Assembly (NCBI RefSeq): GCF_003285265.1
Contig: NZ_CP030239.1
Span: 248,001 to 312,000 of the forward strand
Origin: Paracoccus mutanolyticus
Lineage (GTDB): Bacteria > Pseudomonadota > Alphaproteobacteria > Rhodobacterales > Rhodobacteraceae
Length of the DNA stretch: 64,000 bases
Direction of reading: 5' to 3'
Shown here: positions 19,868 through 28,373 of the stretch, piece after piece
Layout: every line of letters begins with the position of its first letter
Numbering within the stretch: position 1 is the stretch's first letter
Notes under the pieces: model-generated
What the model was told of the DNA's origin: nothing
The model's database searches: none
What the model saw: the letters and a program-made list of their open reading frames with translations, nothing else
Program-made: the position numbers and the translations under genes

Positions 19868-20482
19868 TCAAGGGGCCAACAGCTTGCGATATAGCTGGTC
19901 CAGGAAGGCCTGCGCCTCGGCATAGGGGTCGTGGCCCTGGCCCAGGACGGCGCGGACCTGCACCTCGAAATCAGCGTAATGCTGGGTCAGCGCCCAGATC
20001 GAGAACAGCAGGTGGCGCGGGTCGAGCGCGGCGATGCGTCCTTCGGCCGACCAGCGGGCGATGAGCGCGGATTTTTCGTCGACCAGGTCGCGCAGCGCCC
20101 CGCCCAGCATCGGCCCCAGCCGGGGGGCGCCCTGCAGGACCTCGTTGGCGAAAAGCCGGCTTTCCTGGGGATAGTCGCGCGACATCTGCAACTTGCGCTT
20201 TGCGTAGGCAAGCAGCTGTTCGACCGGGTCGCCCTGTGCCTGCAATTCGCGCAAGGGCGCCAGCCAGAGGTCCAGGAGCTGGTCGAGAAGGGTGCTGTGA
20301 ATCGCCTCTTTCGACGGGAAGTAATAGAGGACATTGGGCTTGGAAAGGCCCGCCGTCTCGGCGATGCGGTCGATGGTCGTGCCGGCGAAGCCCTGTGCCG
20401 AAAATTCCTGCAGCGCCGCGGCCAGGATCGCCTGCCGGTTCTTTTCCTGGATCCGGCTGCGGGGTCGCGTCGGCTGGTTCAT
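19868..20482 (-). CDS. rutR: RutR-type TetR family repressor of pyrimidine catabolism
   Basis: A 204-residue TetR-family regulator closely resembling E. coli RutR. The N-terminal helix-turn-helix covers roughly residues 14-58 (FAGTTIDRIAETAGLSKPNV, then LYYFPSKEAIHSTLLDQLLD). The ligand domain has the RutR-characteristic SRDYPQESRLFANEVLQGAP and IWALTQHYADFEVQV. RutR senses uracil or thymine and releases DNA. The gene is transcribed away from the carbamoylase/dihydropyrimidinase operon, and the 165-bp gap between them contains a near-perfect RutR operator at 20567-20582, so control of the neighbours is well supported. Whether it also represses itself is unknown. Confidence 0.9.
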   Translation of the reverse strand: MNQPTRPRSRIQEKNRQAILAAALQEFSAQGFAGTTIDRIAETAGLSKPNVLYYFPSKEAIHSTLLDQLLDLWLAPLRELQAQGDPVEQLLAYAKRKLQMSRDYPQESRLFANEVLQGAPRLGPMLGGALRDLVDEKSALIARWSAEGRIAALDPRHLLFSIWALTQHYADFEVQVRAVLGQGHDPYAEAQAFLDQLYRKLLAP

Positions 20483-20534
20483 GGCATTTCCGGCAAGGCG
20501 CGCGTGGCGCGGGGCGGGCGGTCGATCGGGGCGC

Positions 20535-20562
20535 TTGACTGGCCCCTGCCCCGTGCTAGCCT
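20535..20562 (+). promoter_or_regulatory. Promoter of pyrimidine-catabolism operon
   Basis: TTGACT (20535-20540), 16-bp spacer, TAGCCT (20557-20562): a recognisable sigma-70-like promoter reading toward the carbamoylase gene, with the RutR operator starting 5 bases after the -10 hexamer, i.e. over the expected transcription start. Confidence 0.55.
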
Positions 20563-20566
20563 GATC

Positions 20567-20582
20567 CTGACCAACTGGTCAA
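20567..20582. promoter_or_regulatory. RutR operator
   Basis: CTGACCAACTGGTCAA matches the E. coli RutR consensus TTGACCANNTGGTCAA at every defined position except the first base. The core TGACCA-AC-TGGTCA is a perfect palindrome. Its place between rutR and the operon, just downstream of the predicted promoter, is what a repressor site should look like. Confidence 0.85.
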
Positions 20583-20647
20583 TATTTGCGGACCATCCCG
20601 CCGACCGCCCGGCAAGAGGCGGCGGCCAGACAGGAAGGATGCAGGAA

Positions 20648-21922
20648 ATGACGGATGCCACCCTGGCGGAATCGGCAGCGCCCGCCGCCAATATCAAGGT
20701 CGATGGCGACCGGCTGTGGGACAGCCTGATGGAGATGGCGAAGATCGGTCCCGGCATCGCCGGCGGCAACAACCGCCAGGCCCTGACCGACGAGGACGCC
20801 GAGGCGCGGCGCCTGTTCCGGTCCTGGGCCGAGGAGGCCGGCATGGTCATGACCGTGGACCAGATGGGCAACATGTTCTTTCGCCACGAGGGCGAAGACC
20901 CGGACCTGGACCCCGTCTATATCGGCAGCCACCTGGACACCCAGCCCACCGGCGGGAAATACGACGGCGTGCTGGGGGTGCTGGCCGGGCTGGAAGTCGT
21001 GCGCAGCATCCGCGACCTGGGGCTGCGCACGCGCCGGCCCATCGTGGTGACGAACTGGACGAACGAGGAGGGCACGCGCTTTGCCCCGGCCATGCTGGCC
21101 TCGGGCGTGTTCGCGGGCGTCATCGACCAGGATCACGCCTATTCGCGCAAGGATGCCAAGGGCCGCAGCTTCGGAGAGGAGCTGGAGCGGATCGGCTGGA
21201 AGGGCGACGAGGTGCCCGGCGACCGCAGGATCCATGCGATGTTCGAATATCACATCGAGCAGGGCCCGATCCTGGAGGCCGAGGGGGTGCAGATCGGCGT
21301 GGTCACGCATGGCCAGGGCTTGCGCTGGATCGAATGCACGGTGACCGGCAAGGGGCAGCATACCGGATCGACCCCCATGGCGATGCGCCGCAATGCCGGG
21401 CGCGGCCTCGCGCAGCTGACCGAACTGGTCCACGAGATCGCAATGAAGCACCAGCCCGATGCCGTCGGCGCCATCGGCCACATCGACGTCTATCCGAACA
21501 GCCGCAACATCATCCCAGAAAAGGTTGTTTTCACGGTCGATTTCCGCAGCCACCTGTTGCCCGTCCTGCTGGCCATGGTCGAGGAGTTCCAGGCCCGCGC
21601 CCCGGCGCTTTGCGAGGCGCTGGGATGTTCCTTCGACAGCCAGATCGTGGGCCAGTTCGATCCCCCCGCCTTCGACCCCGCCCTGGTCGAGCGGGTGCGA
21701 AACGCCGCCGGGCGGCTGGGCTATAGCCACCGCGACATCGTCTCGGGCGCGGGCCATGACGCCTGCTGGATCAACAAGGTCGCGCCGACGGTGATGATCA
21801 TGTGCCCGTGCGTCGACGGACTGTCGCACAACGAGGCCGAGGAGATCAGCCCCGAATGGGCCTCGGCCGGGGCCGACGTGCTGCTGCACGCGGTGCTGGA
21901 GACGGCCGAGATCGTCGCCTGA
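20648..21922 (+). CDS. Zn-dependent N-carbamoyl amidohydrolase (beta-ureidopropionase type)
   Basis: A 424-residue M20/carbamoylase family hydrolase (HyuC/PydC/AllC group) that removes the carbamoyl group from N-carbamoyl-beta-alanine or similar compounds. Metal-binding motifs are GSHLDTQPTGGKYDGVLGV (His, Asp), NWTNEEGTRFAPAM (Glu) and HIEQGPILEAEG, with the late GAGHDACWI. Together with the dihydropyrimidinase downstream and RutR control, the natural substrate is most likely N-carbamoyl-beta-alanine (last step of uracil breakdown), though allantoate or hydantoin-derived carbamoyl amino acids cannot be excluded. ATG 20648 is preferred over ATG 20639 because AGGAAGG lies at proper distance from it. 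First gene of the operon. Confidence 0.9.
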   Translation: MTDATLAESAAPAANIKVDGDRLWDSLMEMAKIGPGIAGGNNRQALTDEDAEARRLFRSWAEEAGMVMTVDQMGNMFFRHEGEDPDLDPVYIGSHLDTQPTGGKYDGVLGVLAGLEVVRSIRDLGLRTRRPIVVTNWTNEEGTRFAPAMLASGVFAGVIDQDHAYSRKDAKGRSFGEELERIGWKGDEVPGDRRIHAMFEYHIEQGPILEAEGVQIGVVTHGQGLRWIECTVTGKGQHTGSTPMAMRRNAGRGLAQLTELVHEIAMKHQPDAVGAIGHIDVYPNSRNIIPEKVVFTVDFRSHLLPVLLAMVEEFQARAPALCEALGCSFDSQIVGQFDPPAFDPALVERVRNAAGRLGYSHRDIVSGAGHDACWINKVAPTVMIMCPCVDGLSHNEAEEISPEWASAGADVLLHAVLETAEIVA

Positions 21923-21982
21923 AAGGCCGGCAGCCTGCCCAAGGGGCGCCGGAATGTTTGGACAGCAAGGAAGGAGCGAGCG

Positions 21983-23437
21983 ATGGGCAGCACGGTCATC
22001 AGGGGCGGCACGGTGGTCACGGCGGATCTGACCTACAAGGCCGACGTTCTGGTCGAGGACGGGCGCATCGCCGCCATCGGCGAGGGGCTGGCGGGCGACC
22101 GGGTTCTGGACGCCAGCGGCTGCTATGTGATGCCCGGCGGGATCGACCCGCACACCCATCTGGAGATGCCCTTCATGGGCACCTATTCGGCCGACGATTT
22201 CGAGAGCGGCACGCGCGCCGCCCTGGCCGGCGGCACCACGATGGTGGTGGACTTTGCCCTGCCCTCGCCCGGCCAGGGGCTGATGGATGCGCTGAAGGTC
22301 TGGGACAACAAGACCGCGCGGGCGCATTGCGACTACAGCTTCCACATGGCGGTGACCTGGTGGGACCAGCAGGTGTTCGACGAGATGGCCGAGGTGGTCG
22401 GCCGCGGCATCACCAGCTTCAAGCACTTCATGGCCTACAAGGGCGCGCTGATGGTGAACGACGACGAGATGTTCGCCAGTTTCCGCCGCGTGGGCGACCT
22501 GGGCGGCGTGGCGCTGGTCCATGCCGAGAACGGCGACGTGGTGGCCGAGCTTTCGGCGCGCCTGCTGGCCGAGGGCAATGTCGGCCCCGAGGGGCATGCC
22601 TATTCCCGCCCGCCGCAGGTCGAGGGCGAGGCCACCAACCGCGCCATCATGATCGCCGACATGGCGGGCGTGCCGCTGTATGTCGTCCATACCTCGTGCG
22701 AAGACAGCCACGAGGCGATCCGCCGCGCCCGGGCGGCGGGCAAGCGGGTCTGGGGCGAGCCCCTGATCCAGCATCTGGTGCTGGACGAAAGCGAATATTT
22801 CCACCGCGACTGGGACCATGCCGCGCGGCGCGTGATGTCGCCGCCCTTCCGCGACAAGCGGCATCAGGACAGCCTGTGGGCCGGGCTGCAATCGGGCAGC
22901 CTGAGTTGCGTGGCGACCGACCACTGCGCCTTCACCACCCAGCAGAAACGCAATGGAATCGGGGACTTCACCAAGATCCCGAATGGGACCGGGGGGCTTG
23001 AGGACCGGATGCCGGTGTTGTGGACGCAGGGCGTCGGGACCGGGCGGCTGACGCCGAACGAATTCGTCGCCGTGACCTCGACCAACATCGCCAAGATCCT
23101 GAACATGTATCCCCGCAAGGGCGCCGTGCTGGTCGGCAGCGACGCGGACCTGGTGGTCTGGGACCCCGAGGCGGAGAAGGTCATCAGCGCAGGAACGCAG
23201 CAGTCCTCTATTGATTACAACGTGTTCGAGGGCATATCTGTCAAAGGCCTGCCGCGATTCACGCTAAGCCGGGGCGTCGTCGCCGTGACCGAGGGCAAGG
23301 TGGACAGCCACGAGGGGCATGGCGCATTCGTCGCGCGCGAGCCTCGGCCCGCCGTGAACCGGGCGCTTTCCGCCTGGAAGGACCTGACCGCGCCGCGCCC
23401 CGTCGCCCGCGGTGCGATCCCTGTCAGCGGGGTCTGA
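21983..23437 (+). CDS. hydA: Dihydropyrimidinase
   Basis: A 484-residue cyclic amidohydrolase opening the ring of 5,6-dihydrouracil or dihydrothymine (and hydantoins). The metal site is visible: HTH in GGIDPHTHLEMPF (His57, His59), the carboxylated lysine in TSFKHFMAYKGALM, His in ALVHAENGDVV, His in YVVHTSCEDSHEA, and Asp in CVATDHCAFTT. A helix-rich C-terminal tail of normal length follows. It lies 60 bases after the carbamoylase with a good ribosome site (AAGGAAGGAG) and 3 bases before the ABC ATPase gene, so enzymes and importer form one operon. Dihydropyrimidine dehydrogenase (preTA/pydA), needed to feed it, is not in the window. Confidence 0.94.
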   Translation: MGSTVIRGGTVVTADLTYKADVLVEDGRIAAIGEGLAGDRVLDASGCYVMPGGIDPHTHLEMPFMGTYSADDFESGTRAALAGGTTMVVDFALPSPGQGLMDALKVWDNKTARAHCDYSFHMAVTWWDQQVFDEMAEVVGRGITSFKHFMAYKGALMVNDDEMFASFRRVGDLGGVALVHAENGDVVAELSARLLAEGNVGPEGHAYSRPPQVEGEATNRAIMIADMAGVPLYVVHTSCEDSHEAIRRARAAGKRVWGEPLIQHLVLDESEYFHRDWDHAARRVMSPPFRDKRHQDSLWAGLQSGSLSCVATDHCAFTTQQKRNGIGDFTKIPNGTGGLEDRMPVLWTQGVGTGRLTPNEFVAVTSTNIAKILNMYPRKGAVLVGSDADLVVWDPEAEKVISAGTQQSSIDYNVFEGISVKGLPRFTLSRGVVAVTEGKVDSHEGHGAFVAREPRPAVNRALSAWKDLTAPRPVARGAIPVSGV

Positions 23438-23440
23438 CGC

Positions 23441-24214
23441 GTGGCAGCCGTCGAGGCACGGGGCGTCAGCCTGACATTCCAGACCGCCGACGGCCCGGTC
23501 CACGCGCTGAAGGACGTGACCCTGACCATCGGCAAGGGTGATTTCGTCAGCTTCATCGGGCCGTCGGGCTGCGGCAAGACCACCTTCCTGCGCGCGATGG
23601 CGGCGCTGGAACAGCCCACCGCCGGGCGGCTGAGCGTCAACGGCATGACCCCGGACGAGGCGCGGCGCCGGCGCGCCTATGGCTATGTGTTCCAGGCACC
23701 CGGCCTTTATCCGTGGCGCACGATTTCTGGAAACATCGCGCTGCCACTTGAGGTCATGGGATTTTCCAAGGCCGAGCGCGCCTCTCGGATCGCCCGGGTG
23801 CTGGAGTTGGTCGAACTGTCGGGCTTTGCCGGCAAATATCCCTGGCAGCTGTCGGGGGGCATGCAGCAGCGCGCCAGCATCGCGCGCGCCCTGGCCTTCG
23901 ACGCCGAGATCCTGCTGATGGACGAGCCCTTCGGCGCGCTGGACGAGATCGTGCGCGACCGGCTGAACGAGGCGCTTCTGGCGCTGTGGCGAAAGACCGG
24001 CAAGACCATCGGCTTCGTCACCCACTCGATCCCCGAGGCGGTCTATCTGTCGACCCGAATCGTGGTCATGAGCCCGCGCCCCGGACGCATCACGCGGGTC
24101 ATCGAAAGCACCCTGCCGCGCGACAGGCCGCTGGACATCCGCGACACGCCCGAATTCATCCGCATCGCCCATGAGGTGCGCGAGGGTCTGCGCGAGGGGC
24201 ACGGCCATGACTGA
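23441..24214 (+). CDS. ABC transporter ATP-binding protein (pyrimidine/NMT1-type importer)
   Basis: A 257-residue ATPase of the nitrate/taurine/thiamine-precursor importer class. Walker A is GPSGCGKTTFLRAMAAL, the Q-loop YVFQAPGLYPW, the ABC signature LSGGMQQRASIARAL, Walker B ILLMDEPFGALDE and the H-loop GFVTHSIPEA. GTG start at 23441, 3 bases after hydA. It should energise the two permeases that follow. Given the catabolic genes before it and RutR control, I infer uptake of a pyrimidine or dihydropyrimidine/hydantoin, not thiamine precursor. Confidence 0.9.
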   Translation: MAAVEARGVSLTFQTADGPVHALKDVTLTIGKGDFVSFIGPSGCGKTTFLRAMAALEQPTAGRLSVNGMTPDEARRRRAYGYVFQAPGLYPWRTISGNIALPLEVMGFSKAERASRIARVLELVELSGFAGKYPWQLSGGMQQRASIARALAFDAEILLMDEPFGALDEIVRDRLNEALLALWRKTGKTIGFVTHSIPEAVYLSTRIVVMSPRPGRITRVIESTLPRDRPLDIRDTPEFIRIAHEVREGLREGHGHD

Positions 24215-24328
24215 AACGCCCTGCCCCGAGGATGCAGCGCGCGTACACAGGGCGTACACCGTTCGTCAACCGTTCCCGTGCCACTCTGTCCGGGACGGCG
24301 AATCGCCGGGGCCAGCATGGGGGGCGAC

Positions 24329-25246
24329 ATGACCGGGGCGGCGGGAACGGCATGGGCGGGGGGCGGCGCGGTGGCGCGCGGCCTGCGCGGCATCCTGCCC
24401 GTTCTGGCGGTCCTGTCGGCGATCCTGGCGCTGTGGTACGGCGCCGCCGTCGTGCTGAACGGTCCCTGGGCGCGGGACCAGGCGGCGCGGGCGGGCCAGA
24501 CGCTGACGCTGCCGGACCTGGTGGCCGCGACCATGGCGCAGGAGCGTCCGGTGCTGCCCGCGCCGCATCAGGTGGCGCGGGGGCTGTGGGACGGAATCGC
24601 GGGGCAGAAGATCACCTCGAAACGCAGCCTTGTCTGGCACGGCTGGATCACCCTGTCGGCGACTCTGGCGGGCTTCGTGGCGGGTGCGCTGGCCGGCGTC
24701 CTGCTGGCGGTGGGAATCGTGCACAGCCGGGTCATGGACCTGTCGCTGATGCCCTGGGCCATCGCCAGCCAGACCGTGCCGATCCTGGCCATCGCGCCCA
24801 TGGTGATCGTGGTTTTTGCCAGCCTCGGGATCACGGGGCTGGTGCCCAAGGCCATGATCTCGGCCTGGCTGAGCTTTTTTCCGGTGCTGGTCGGCATGGT
24901 CCGGGGCCTGCGCTCGCCCGACCGGATGCAGCTGGACCTGATGCACAGCTGGAGCGCCTCGGGCGCGCAGGTGTTCTGGCGGCTGCGGCTGCCCTCGGCC
25001 CTGCCCTGGCTGTTCGCCAGCCTCAAGGTCGCGGTGGCGGCGGCGCTGGTCGGTACCATCGTGGGCGAATTGCCGGCGGGGGCGACGGCGGGGCTTGGGG
25101 CGCGGCTGCTGTCGGGAAGCTACTATGGCCAGACCATCCAGATCTGGGCGGCGCTGTTCGCGGCCGCGGGGCTTGCCGCCCTGCTGGTCGCGGCGATCGG
25201 GGTGGCCGAGCGGGTCACGCTGAATCGCATGGGGCTGGCGCGATGA
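24329..25246 (+). CDS. ABC transporter permease 1 of the pyrimidine-linked importer
   Basis: A BPD_transp_1 family permease of about 305 residues. It has one long N-terminal hydrophobic segment, a periplasmic loop, then the conserved core with the EAA-like coupling region (MLHSWSASGAQVFWRLRLPSALP type, ending LPWLFASLKVAVAAALVG). The start is uncertain: ATG 24329 follows GGGGGG and gives a short lead, while ATG 24317 and an upstream frame from 24278 are also open. The 114-bp gap before it contains a direct repeat GCGTACAC (24241-24248 and 24252-24259) of unknown meaning. It overlaps the next permease by 4 bases. Confidence 0.85.
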   Translation: MTGAAGTAWAGGGAVARGLRGILPVLAVLSAILALWYGAAVVLNGPWARDQAARAGQTLTLPDLVAATMAQERPVLPAPHQVARGLWDGIAGQKITSKRSLVWHGWITLSATLAGFVAGALAGVLLAVGIVHSRVMDLSLMPWAIASQTVPILAIAPMVIVVFASLGITGLVPKAMISAWLSFFPVLVGMVRGLRSPDRMQLDLMHSWSASGAQVFWRLRLPSALPWLFASLKVAVAAALVGTIVGELPAGATAGLGARLLSGSYYGQTIQIWAALFAAAGLAALLVAAIGVAERVTLNRMGLAR

Positions 25247-26172
25247 CAGAGCCCCTGCGCGCATCCCGCCATCTGCCGGGCATGTTGACGGTCGCGGGCC
25301 TTGCCCTGGCGGTGCTGGTCGCCGGTGGCCTGCTGCTGCCCGGGTCGGCCCCGCTGCTGGCCGTCTGGCTGGCGGGCTGGGCGGTGAACGCCTGGCTCGC
25401 GCGCCACGACAACGGCCTCAGCCGGGCGGCGATCCCGCTGATCTTTGGCGCGACCCTGCTGGCCGTGTGGGAGCTGGCCTGCGCGACCTTCGCCATTCCC
25501 GCCGTCATCCTGCCCGCCCCCGGCGCCATCGGCGCGGCCTTTGCCGCCAACCTGCCGCTGCTTTGGGGCGATTTCGTCCAGACCACCCTGCGTGGCGCTT
25601 TGACGGGCTGGCTGATCGGCGCGGGCCTTGCGGTGCTGACCGCCATCGCCATCGACCGCAGCCCGTTTCTGCAGCGCGGGCTGCTGCCCATCGGGAATTT
25701 CGTCGCCGCCCTGCCCATCGTCGGCATCGCGCCGATCCTGGTCATGTGGTTCGGGTTCGACTGGCAGTCCAAGGCGGCCGTCGTGGTGGTCATGGTGTTC
25801 TTCCCGATCCTGGTGAACATGGTCGCGGGGCTGGCGGCGACCGACGCGCTGGCGCGCGACCAGATCGCGACCTGGGGGGCGGGCTATGCGCAGGCGCTGG
25901 CCAAGCTGCGGCTGCCCGCCGCCATGCCCTTCCTGTTCAACGGGCTGAAGATCACCACCACGCTGGCGCTGATCGGGGCCATCGTGGCCGAGTTCTTCGG
26001 CAGCCCGACGCGGGGCATGGGGTTTCGCATCTCGACCGCCGTGGGGCAGCTGGACATGGCGCTGGTCTGGGCCGAAATTCTGCTGGCCGCCCTGGCCGGG
26101 ACCGCCTTCTATGGCATTGTCGCGCTGATCGAACGCCGGGTGACCTTCTGGCATCCCGCGCAGCGCGGCTGA
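25243..26172 (+). CDS. ABC transporter permease 2 of the pyrimidine-linked importer
   Basis: A 309-residue permease, start ATGA overlapping the previous stop. It has about seven hydrophobic segments. The core reads LPAPGAIGAAFAANLPLLWGD, TTLRGALTGWLIGAGLAVLT, and the coupling loop ATWGAGYAQALAKLRLPAAM before PFLFNGLKITTTLALIGAIV, as in ThiX/SsuC-type permeases. It works with permease 1 as a heterodimer, energised by the ATPase at 23441-24214. It is followed 36 bases later by the binding-protein gene with ribosome site GACAGGAGAGG. Confidence 0.9.
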   Translation: MTEPLRASRHLPGMLTVAGLALAVLVAGGLLLPGSAPLLAVWLAGWAVNAWLARHDNGLSRAAIPLIFGATLLAVWELACATFAIPAVILPAPGAIGAAFAANLPLLWGDFVQTTLRGALTGWLIGAGLAVLTAIAIDRSPFLQRGLLPIGNFVAALPIVGIAPILVMWFGFDWQSKAAVVVVMVFFPILVNMVAGLAATDALARDQIATWGAGYAQALAKLRLPAAMPFLFNGLKITTTLALIGAIVAEFFGSPTRGMGFRISTAVGQLDMALVWAEILLAALAGTAFYGIVALIERRVTFWHPAQRG

Positions 26173-26208
26173 ACAGGGGGCGAACCCCGAAACGACAGGA
26201 GAGGACGC

Positions 26209-27197
26209 ATGAAACGGATCTTGGGGATGGCGGGGGCGCTGGCGCTGCTGGCCGGGATGGCGCAGGCGCAGGACGCGCTGCCGCTGACCGTGCAGCTGAA
26301 ATGGGTCACGCAGGCCCAGTTCGGCGGCTATTACGTCGCCAAGGACAAGGGCTTTTACGAGAAGGAGGGGCTTGACGTGACGATCAAGCCGGGCGGTCCC
26401 GACATTGCCCCGGTGCAGGTCCTGGCCGGGGGCGGCGCGGATGTGGTCGTCGAATGGATGCCCGCCGCCCTGGCCGCGCGCGAAAAGGGGCTGCCCATCG
26501 TCAACATCGCCCAGCCCTTCAAGCGCTCGGGCATGATGCTGACCTGCCGCAAGGAAACCGGCATCGCCTCGCCCGCCGATTTCAGGGGACGGACGCTGGG
26601 CGTGTGGTTTTCGGGCAACGAATACCCGTTCCTCAGCTGGATGAACCGGCTGGGGCTGAAGACCGACGGCGGCCCCGAGGGGGTGACGGTGCTGAAGCAG
26701 GGCTTCAACGTCGATCCGCTGCTGCAGAAGCAGGCCGACTGCATCAGCACCATGACCTATAACGAATACGGCCAGGTGCTGGACGCAGGGCTGAAGCCCG
26801 AGGACCTGGTGACCTTCAAATACGAGGATCAGGGCGTCGCCACGCTGGAGGACGGGCTGTACGTCCTGGAGCCCACGCTGAAGGACGAGGACAAGGTGAC
26901 GGCGCTGGTGCGCTTCGTGCGCGCCACGATGAAGGCTTCGACTATGCCGCGGCGCATCCCGACGAGGCCGCGGCGATCGTGCTGGAGAACGACGAGACCG
27001 GCGCCCAGACCGAGGCGCACCAGCTGCGCATGGCCGAAGAGGTGGCAAAGCTGACCGAGGGCTCGACCGGGGTGCTGGATGCGGCGGATTACCAGCGCAC
27101 GGTGGACACGCTGCTGTCCGGCGGCTCGGACCCGGTCATCACCAGGGCACCCGAGGGGGCCTATGTGACGGTCATCACCGACCGCGCCTTTGACTGA
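26209..27197 (+). CDS. ABC transporter substrate-binding protein (NMT1/ThiY-like), frameshifted
   Basis: A periplasmic solute-binding protein of about 329 residues when joined. The signal peptide is MKRILGMAGALALLAGMAQA with cleavage after QA. The NMT1 domain begins LTVQLKWVTQAQFGGYYVAK and includes GGGADVVVEWMPAALAAREKG and GRTLGVWFSGNEYPFL. A missing G near 26938 (ATG AAG GC TTC instead of GGC TTC) shifts the frame. The correct C-terminus, from FDYAAAHPDEAAAIVLEND to ITDRAFD, ends at 27197. Only one base is involved, so an error is likely. The ThiY-like fold suits flat heterocycles, consistent with pyrimidines, but this is inference. Confidence 0.85.
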
Positions 27198-27214
27198 GGC
27201 CGGTCGCCTCCGGC

Positions 27215-27238
27215 GGGGGTATTGGGAACCGGTGAAGG
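27215..27238 (+). repeat. Dispersed 3' box, copy downstream of the importer operon
   Basis: GCCTCCGGCGGGGGTATT then GGGAACCGGTGAAGG. The left part (GCCTCCGGCGGGGGTATT) is shared with the minus-strand copy at 30835-30864, showing a sub-variant with a common upstream arm. Confidence 0.6.
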
Positions 27239-28002
27239 GCGGGGTTATCGCCTGGGGCTCGGGGCGGATGCGCTGGGCGGCGTGTCGGGGGTGTGCGTCG
27301 GGCCCCGTCCCGCTTCGTGCGTTCCCGGGCCGAGGGGCCCCGCCGTGGGGCGATGCCGCGTGGCATGCGTTGCGCTTCGCGTCCCCGGGTCGCGAAGGGG
27401 GTCTTTGGGCCCGCGTTCCGGAGGCGAGCGGAGGTGGTCGGCTTTGGCGGACGGGCTCGCCGGGCAAGCAGGCTGGCGGGGTTGCGAGATGGCAGGCGTT
27501 GGAGGTTGGCGGGCTCCTGGGCTCTTGGCTGGGTTGCGGGCATGGAGGCTTGCAGGCGTTACAGGCTGACACGCATTGCAGGTTTGCGGGCTCTCAGGCT
27601 CTGACAGGCTGGCGTGCTGACAGGCGGGCAGATCGCGCGCGTGGTCGCGGGTGTCGCAAGCCGCAGCCTGCACTGCCAAGGCCTTGGTCGGCGATACCTT
27701 GGGACCGCCCAAGGCAGCTCCGTGGCCGGTGCTGCCGGAGCATGAGGGATTGTCGCCGGCTGGGCAGTGCGGTGGCTCTGGCGGGCCTCGATGTGGCAGT
27801 TGGCGTTTGGACCGGCTGGACCATTGCCCTGGCCTGAGTTTTTTCGGTGAAGCCCGCGTCGCACCAGTGCCGTTCGCTCGGCGGCGCCGGCCCTTCCGAA
27901 AGTCTTGCCGCCCGACGTCGACGCGCGCCTTGGCCAGGCGTGCCGGGCGCAACCGGCCATGCCCACCCCGCGGCCTGCGGCACCCGCCGCCCGGAACCAG
28001 CC
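27239..28002. other. 764-bp region without a recognisable gene
   Basis: Several frames are open on both strands, but their products are low-complexity (Arg/Gly/Ala- or Pro/Ser/Ala-rich) and unlike any family I know. From about 27430 to 27650 the plus strand is strongly G+T-rich with imperfectly recurring units of the type TTGCAGGC / GGCTGG / CTGACAGG. A short hairpin TTCGCG ... CGCGAA sits near 27376-27396 and CCTTGG-GACCGC-CCAAGG near 27700. A T-run (27839-27845) follows no clear stem. No tRNA or known structured RNA was recognised. Confidence 0.5.
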
Positions 28003-28347
28003 TCAGGCGGGCACACCGAGGGCGCGCTTGACGTTGGCCGTCCAGCCCAGCAGGCGATTGTCGCCCTGCACGATGGCGGGGCGCTTCATCAGCGAGGGCT
28101 TGGCCATGAGCATGTCGAGGGGGGCGGCCGCGCGCTCGGCCTCGGACATGCCCCGCCAGGTCAGGCTGGCGCGGTTCACCAGCTTGTCGCCGAACTCGGC
28201 GATCATGCCGGTCCATTCGGCGGCCGAGAGCGGCTCTTTCGCGACGTCGCGAAAGGCCACGGTCCAGCCCGCCTCCTGCAATGCGGCCATCGCCTTGTAG
28301 CAGGTCGAGCAATGCCCGAGCCCCAGCATCTGCAACGTCTTCGTCAT
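28003..28347 (-). CDS. ArsC/Spx family thioredoxin-fold protein
   Basis: A 114-residue arsenate-reductase-like protein of the ArsC/Spx/YffB family. The N-terminal CSTC (Cys13, Cys16) follows a beta strand as in this fold. Later elements include WTVAFRDVAKEPLSAAEW, KLVNRASLTWRGMSEAER and the near-C-terminal MKRPAIVQGDNRLLGW, matching the KRP and VG-W type positions of the family. True ArsC activity needs a further Arg triad, and many relatives are uncharacterised reductases, so I leave the function open. It is the downstream partner of the DUF3422 gene on the same strand (gap 26 bases). Confidence 0.82.
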   Translation of the reverse strand: MTKTLQMLGLGHCSTCYKAMAALQEAGWTVAFRDVAKEPLSAAEWTGMIAEFGDKLVNRASLTWRGMSEAERAAAPLDMLMAKPSLMKRPAIVQGDNRLLGWTANVKRALGVPA

Positions 28348-28373
28348 GCGTCCTTCCTTTCCAGCGGCCCCGG

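Noticed and set aside
24241..24259. Direct repeat GCGTACAC-AGG-GCGTACAC as a transposon scar or regulator site
   Set aside because: Short, inside an operon between ATPase and permease genes, no inverted symmetry and no second copy seen elsewhere; not enough to call.
23441..27197. Reading the importer as thiXYZ for thiamine precursor
   Set aside because: No TPP riboswitch-like sequence or thi gene is nearby. The genes continue an operon of pyrimidine catabolic enzymes under a RutR box, and there are two distinct permeases.
27190..27837. Plus-strand frame after the ABC binding-protein gene
   Set aside because: Product is Arg/Gly/Trp-rich without family similarity, in a skewed repetitive tract; two other frames and the opposite strand are equally open.
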